From Achromobacter sp. HZ34 (lineage in GTDB: Bacteria > Pseudomonadota > Gammaproteobacteria > Burkholderiales > Burkholderiaceae_B): a DNA stretch of 64,000 bases. Positions 60,839 to 64,000 of the stretch are shown here, piece by piece. Under the pieces are notes generated by a model. That model did no database searches and was not told the origin of the DNA. It was given only the letters and a program-made list of their open reading frames with translations. Location: NCBI RefSeq assembly GCF_002209485.1, contig NZ_NJIX01000005.1:434001-498000 (forward strand), given 5' to 3'. The position numbers were made by a program, and so were the translations under genes. Every line of letters begins with the position of its first letter. Within the stretch, counting starts at the first letter, position 1.

Positions 60839-62233
60839 ATGCACATCGCCACCGACATGGATTCCGCGCCCCAGACAGACCTGTCATCCACCGACATGAC
60901 ACGCCGGCTCGCCCGTCAGGCCCTCGCCTTCGACGACCGCGCGGTTCCCGCGGATGTGGAGGAAATCGCCCGTCACTGCCTGCTCGATTGGTTCAGCGTT
61001 TCCCTGGCCGCTTGGGACAGCCCCCAACTGCGGGCGCTGCAGGCCTGGGTCGGGCTGGAGCCCGCGCCGGGCGTGGCGACCTTGCTCGGGTCGGGGCAGC
61101 GCGTGGCGGCATCGCAAGCCGCGCTCATCAACGGCACCGCCTCGCATCTGCTCGATTTCGACGATGCGCACCTGCCCTCGCGCGTGCATCCCTCCGCGCC
61201 GCTGTGGCCGGCCATCCTGGCCATGGCCCAGACCCACGGCGGCTCGGGCGCACAGGCACTGGCTGCGTTCGCCGCCGGTGTCCAGGTGCAGAGCCGGCTG
61301 GGGGCCGTGATGGGCAACAGCCACTATCGGGACGGCTGGCACAACACCGCGACGCTAGGTACTTTCGGGGCCACCGCCGCCGCCGGGCGCCTGCTGGGGC
61401 TGGATGAAGATGCGCTTTGCCGCGCCTTCGGATTCGCGGCGACGTTGTCAGCCGGAATGCGCAGTGTCTTCGGCTCGCCGGCCAAACCCTTGCACGCCGG
61501 CCGCGCCGCGGCCACCGGCATGATGGCCGCGGGTCTGGTGCATCGTGGCATGGAGACTTTCGGCGACATCCTGGAACGGCCGGAAGGCTACGTCCAGACT
61601 TACGCCAGCACTTTCGACCCTGCGCGGATCGACGCGCCGGCAGATCTGTGGGAGGTCCGTCGTATCGTCTTCAAGTACCACGCCTCCTGCTACGGCACCC
61701 AGGCGCCCATCGAGGCGGCCCTGGCGCTACGGGGGCGTATGGACCGCGCGGGCTGCGAGCGCATCGACGTCCATGTGGAGCCGCAGTACATGGACGTCTG
61801 CAATATCGCCCGGCCGACCACGACCTCGGAGGCGAAGTTCAGCGTTGCCCACATGGTCGCCTTGGCACTGGCCGGCCGCGACACCAGCAACGAAGAGAAT
61901 CTGTCCGGCAGCGCGCTGACCGACGGCGACGTCATCGCCTGGCGTGACCTGATCCATGTGCATGGCGATCCGCAAGTCGCGCGGGCAAATGCCCGCGTCA
62001 CCATCGCGGGCAGCAACGGCCGGCTGGAAAATACGCACGACGCCAGCCTGCCCCAGAGCGATCTACGGATCCAGCGGCGCCGCCTGCTGGAGAAGTCATC
62101 CCTGCTATTGAACCCGCGCTATGGTGAAAGCAGGGTTACCGAGGCGCAGGCGGGATTGCTGGCCATCGGCAGCCAGGATGCCTTGGGCGACTGGCTGCAG
62201 GATATCGTCCTGCGGATGGTTGACGACAAGTGA
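60839..62233 (+). CDS. MmgE/PrpD-family protein
   Basis: 464 residues from ATG 60839; ATG 60857 is an alternative. The all-helical N-terminal domain (CLLDWFSVSLAAWDSPQLRA, INGTASHLLDFDDAHLPSRV, HPSAPLWPAILAMAQ) and the lid domain (IVFKYHASCYGTQAPIEAAL, TTTSEAKFSVAHMVALALAG) are those of the 2-methylcitrate dehydratase/iminodisuccinate epimerase/cis-aconitate decarboxylase superfamily. The reaction is a dehydration, epimerisation or decarboxylation of a polycarboxylate; the substrate is unclear. It is divergent from the acyl-CoA ligase operon and converges with iclR. Confidence 0.92.
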   Translation: MHIATDMDSAPQTDLSSTDMTRRLARQALAFDDRAVPADVEEIARHCLLDWFSVSLAAWDSPQLRALQAWVGLEPAPGVATLLGSGQRVAASQAALINGTASHLLDFDDAHLPSRVHPSAPLWPAILAMAQTHGGSGAQALAAFAAGVQVQSRLGAVMGNSHYRDGWHNTATLGTFGATAAAGRLLGLDEDALCRAFGFAATLSAGMRSVFGSPAKPLHAGRAAATGMMAAGLVHRGMETFGDILERPEGYVQTYASTFDPARIDAPADLWEVRRIVFKYHASCYGTQAPIEAALALRGRMDRAGCERIDVHVEPQYMDVCNIARPTTTSEAKFSVAHMVALALAGRDTSNEENLSGSALTDGDVIAWRDLIHVHGDPQVARANARVTIAGSNGRLENTHDASLPQSDLRIQRRRLLEKSSLLLNPRYGESRVTEAQAGLLAIGSQDALGDWLQDIVLRMVDDK

Positions 62234-62323
62234 GGCGACCGATGGCAACGGCGATGCCAATGTCTATCGCTGTGGCCGCGGCTGTGAACGGCGGGATGCA
62301 CTACGCCGGCGCCTTGCACACGC

Positions 62324-63076
62324 TCATTGCGGGCCGGTGTAGCCCAGCAGGCGCGAAATCTCTTCCGCCACCTTGGCCACCGGCGGCCCCCATTCCTTCA
62401 TCTGGCGGGCCTTGAGCCGCTCGGTCGGGCCCGACAGGCCGACGGCGGCGACCACTTCACCCGAGGCGTCCCGTATGGCGGCCGCCACGCCGCACACCTG
62501 TTCGCGCCACTCTCCCCTATTGGTGGCATAGCCTTGGGTACGGATACGCTCCAGTTCCGTATCCAGGTCCGCGCCGCGCGTGATGCTCTTCGACGAATAC
62601 GCCCGCAAGGCGGCCTTCGTCTGCGCGATACGCGTCGCGTCCGCCCAGGCCAGCTGAGCCTTGCCGGTGGCGACGCATTGGGCCGGCGCGCGGCCGCCAA
62701 CGGTGGTGTAGGCGCGCACGGGCTGCGGACTGTCGATCTTAGCCAGATACAGCACGTCGATACCGTCCAGCACGGACAGATGGACCGTCTCCGAACTGTC
62801 GGCCGCCAGCCTCTCCATGAAAGGCTGCGCCACCTGGCGGATGTCCAGGCGGGAACGGACGTGCGACCCCAGTTCCCACAGCTTCATGGTCAGTTCATAA
62901 CGGCCGCTGTCGCCGTTCTTGCGCGCGAAGCCCTGATGGACCAATCCCTGCAGCAGCCGGTGCACATTGCTTTTGTTGAGTTGCAGCGTCTCGGCCAACT
63001 CCGTAACGCCGCAGGCCCGGTCGCTGCGCGCCAGGGTTTCGAGCAAGGTCAGGCCTTTCAGGAATGTCTTGTCCAT
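62324..63076 (-). CDS. IclR-family transcriptional regulator
   Basis: 250 residues. N-terminal winged HTH (LKGLTLLETLARSDRACGVT, ELAETLQLNKSNVHRLLQGL) and an IclR effector domain (SETVHLSVLDGIDVLYLAKI, RAPAQCVATGKAQLAWAD-type segment, YATNRGEWREQVCGVAAAIR, DASGEVVAAVGLSGP). It follows the Bug gene at 63228 by 151 bp on the same strand. The two GTTCYA-N5-TGGAAC palindromes in the divergent promoter at 60.7 kb are its likely binding sites, which places the CoA ligase, hydratase and MmgE/PrpD genes under its control. Confidence 0.94.
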   Translation of the reverse strand: MDKTFLKGLTLLETLARSDRACGVTELAETLQLNKSNVHRLLQGLVHQGFARKNGDSGRYELTMKLWELGSHVRSRLDIRQVAQPFMERLAADSSETVHLSVLDGIDVLYLAKIDSPQPVRAYTTVGGRAPAQCVATGKAQLAWADATRIAQTKAALRAYSSKSITRGADLDTELERIRTQGYATNRGEWREQVCGVAAAIRDASGEVVAAVGLSGPTERLKARQMKEWGPPVAKVAEEISRLLGYTGPQ

Positions 63077-63227
63077 ATATCGTGCAGCCCGCCACAGGGA
63101 TGTCCAGCTTTTTTGGAAGCGGCCATTATAGGAAAAGCATTTGCCCTGGGTTGCGCCGACGGCCCGCGCTCCGCCCTTGCCTGCCGCGGCCGTTGCGGAC
63201 CGTCGTTGCAGACCGCGGCCGCGAATC

Positions 63228-64000
63228 CTACTGGATCGCGATCTTCGCCGAATGGATGACGCCGGCCCAGCGCGCGATATCCGTCGCCAGGAACTGGGCG
63301 AACATGTCGGAAGAACCGGTGACAGGCTCGGCGCCCATGGATATCAGCTTTTCCTTGAAGGCAGGATCCGCCACGGCATGGGTTATCACTGCGTTTAGCT
63401 TGCGCACCACCTCCTTCGGCATGCCGGCCGGTCCCAGGATGCCATACCAGGCCTGTACATCCATATCCGCCACCCCCGCTTCCGCCATCGTGGGCACGTC
63501 CGGCAACAAGGCGGAGCGCCTGGCGCTGGTCACCGCCAGGGCCTTCAGTTGTTTCGACTCGATCAGCCCCTTGGCGCTGGGCACATTGATGAAGGTGTAG
63601 TCGACCTCGCCGCTCATGACCGCCGACACCGACGGTGCCGTGCCCTTGTAGGGGATATGCATGACCTTGAGGCCCGTGCGCAGATTGAACAGCTCACCGC
63701 ACAGGTGTTGCGTGCTGCCCGGTCCGGAAGACGAAAAGTTGCCCGCGGTCTTGCGGCCCTTCTCCCAGGCGATCAGTTCGGCCACGGAATTGACCTTCAA
63801 TCCCTCCCGCACCACCAGCACATTGGGGCTTTGCGCGAACAGCGCCACCGGCGTGAAGTCCTTGACGGGGTCGTAGTCCAGTTTGGGAAACAGGCTGATG
63901 TTCACCGCCAATGCCGATGACGACGCAAACAAGGTATAGCCGTCGGCGGGCGACCGAGCCACGAACTGCGCACCGATGTTCTGGCTGGCACCCGGCCGGT
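63228..64000 (-). CDS. Bug-family periplasmic receptor, N-terminus cut by window edge
   Basis: The reading frame is open from base 64000 to the stop at 63228, giving 257 residues of the C-terminal part. It starts inside the family's glycine-rich loop (RPGASQNIGAQFVARSPADG), continues with YTLFASSSALAVNIS and HIPYKGTAPSVSAVMSGEV, and ends as usual (DIARWAGVIHSAKIAIQ). The signal peptide and first ~60 residues lie outside the window. It is followed by the IclR gene and is the fifth Bug receptor in 34 kb. Confidence 0.92.
   Translation of the reverse strand, partial: RPGASQNIGAQFVARSPADGYTLFASSSALAVNISLFPKLDYDPVKDFTPVALFAQSPNVLVVREGLKVNSVAELIAWEKGRKTAGNFSSSGPGSTQHLCGELFNLRTGLKVMHIPYKGTAPSVSAVMSGEVDYTFINVPSAKGLIESKQLKALAVTSARRSALLPDVPTMAEAGVADMDVQAWYGILGPAGMPKEVVRKLNAVITHAVADPAFKEKLISMGAEPVTGSSDMFAQFLATDIARWAGVIHSAKIAIQ

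Overview
The window is 64 kb of GC-rich, gene-dense chromosomal DNA. It looks like a betaproteobacterium of the Burkholderiales, most plausibly the Bordetella/Achromobacter group (Alcaligenaceae). The pointers are five Bug-type (TctC-like) periplasmic receptors without TctA/TctB partners, many LysR/IclR/RpiR/AraC regulators beside small catabolic operons, and fused two-domain peptide-type ABC ATPases. The genus is inferred from gene content only. I see no rRNA, tRNA, CRISPR array, prophage or intact insertion sequence.

Layout. 1-4.3 kb: two exporter-type ABC half-transporters around a His-rich, YqjI-like PadR repressor, with a striking repeated operator between the divergent genes. 4.4-5.0 kb: a small HTH protein. 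5.3-14.0 kb: an envelope cluster of phosphoesterase lipoprotein, di-heme peroxidase lipoprotein, unknown exported protein, prolyl 4-hydroxylase-like enzyme and GH92 alpha-mannosidase lipoprotein. 14.0-20.6 kb (minus): a peptide/nickel-type ABC importer with an NtaA/DszA-type flavin monooxygenase. 20.9-25.6 kb: mixed genes including three decayed ones (a small coiled-coil gene, a carbonic anhydrase and a carotenoid oxygenase), an alcohol dehydrogenase and a lactonase-like MBL hydrolase. 25.7-33.6 kb: LysR regulator, hydantoinase/oxoprolinase HyuA and HyuB, two Bug receptors, and an isopenicillin N synthase-like oxygenase. 33.8-38.5 kb: a D-amino-acid locus (Bug receptor and RpiR regulator, divergent from a DSD1-type PLP enzyme and a D-aminoacylase). 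38.6-44.3 kb: exported VOC and SnoaL-like proteins, AraC regulator, SDR, Tat-exported alpha/beta hydrolase and an SGNH hydrolase. 44.6-45.4 kb: an autotransporter remnant. 45.5-56.4 kb: a LysR regulator and a roughly 9.6 kb operon of MFS transporter, amidase, complete peptide-type ABC importer, AMI1-like amidase and AtzH/HpxZ-like protein. 56.5-64 kb: Bug receptor, enoyl-CoA hydratase, NDP-forming acyl-CoA ligase, divergent MmgE/PrpD protein, IclR regulator and a second, truncated Bug receptor.

How it works together. Most of the window is a chain of uptake-plus-catabolism modules, each pairing a solute receptor or ABC importer with hydrolases or oxygenases and a local regulator. Probably they serve scavenging of amides, D-amino acids, hydantoin- or lactam-like compounds and organic acids. 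The most informative unexplained structures are regulatory: (i) a 20-bp motif that overlaps the start codon of the LysR gene at 45.5 kb and recurs before the amidase/ABC operon; (ii) two GTAAT-N3-ATTAC palindromes in the D-amino-acid locus that fit an RpiR/HexR-type site; (iii) back-to-back promoters at 60.7 kb whose -35 boxes form a perfect 23-bp palindrome, flanked symmetrically by two GTTCYA-N5-TGGAAC sites; (iv) three GACATATC units at exact 12-bp spacing in front of the PadR gene. Functional names come from reading motifs and remembered family features. No database search was run.
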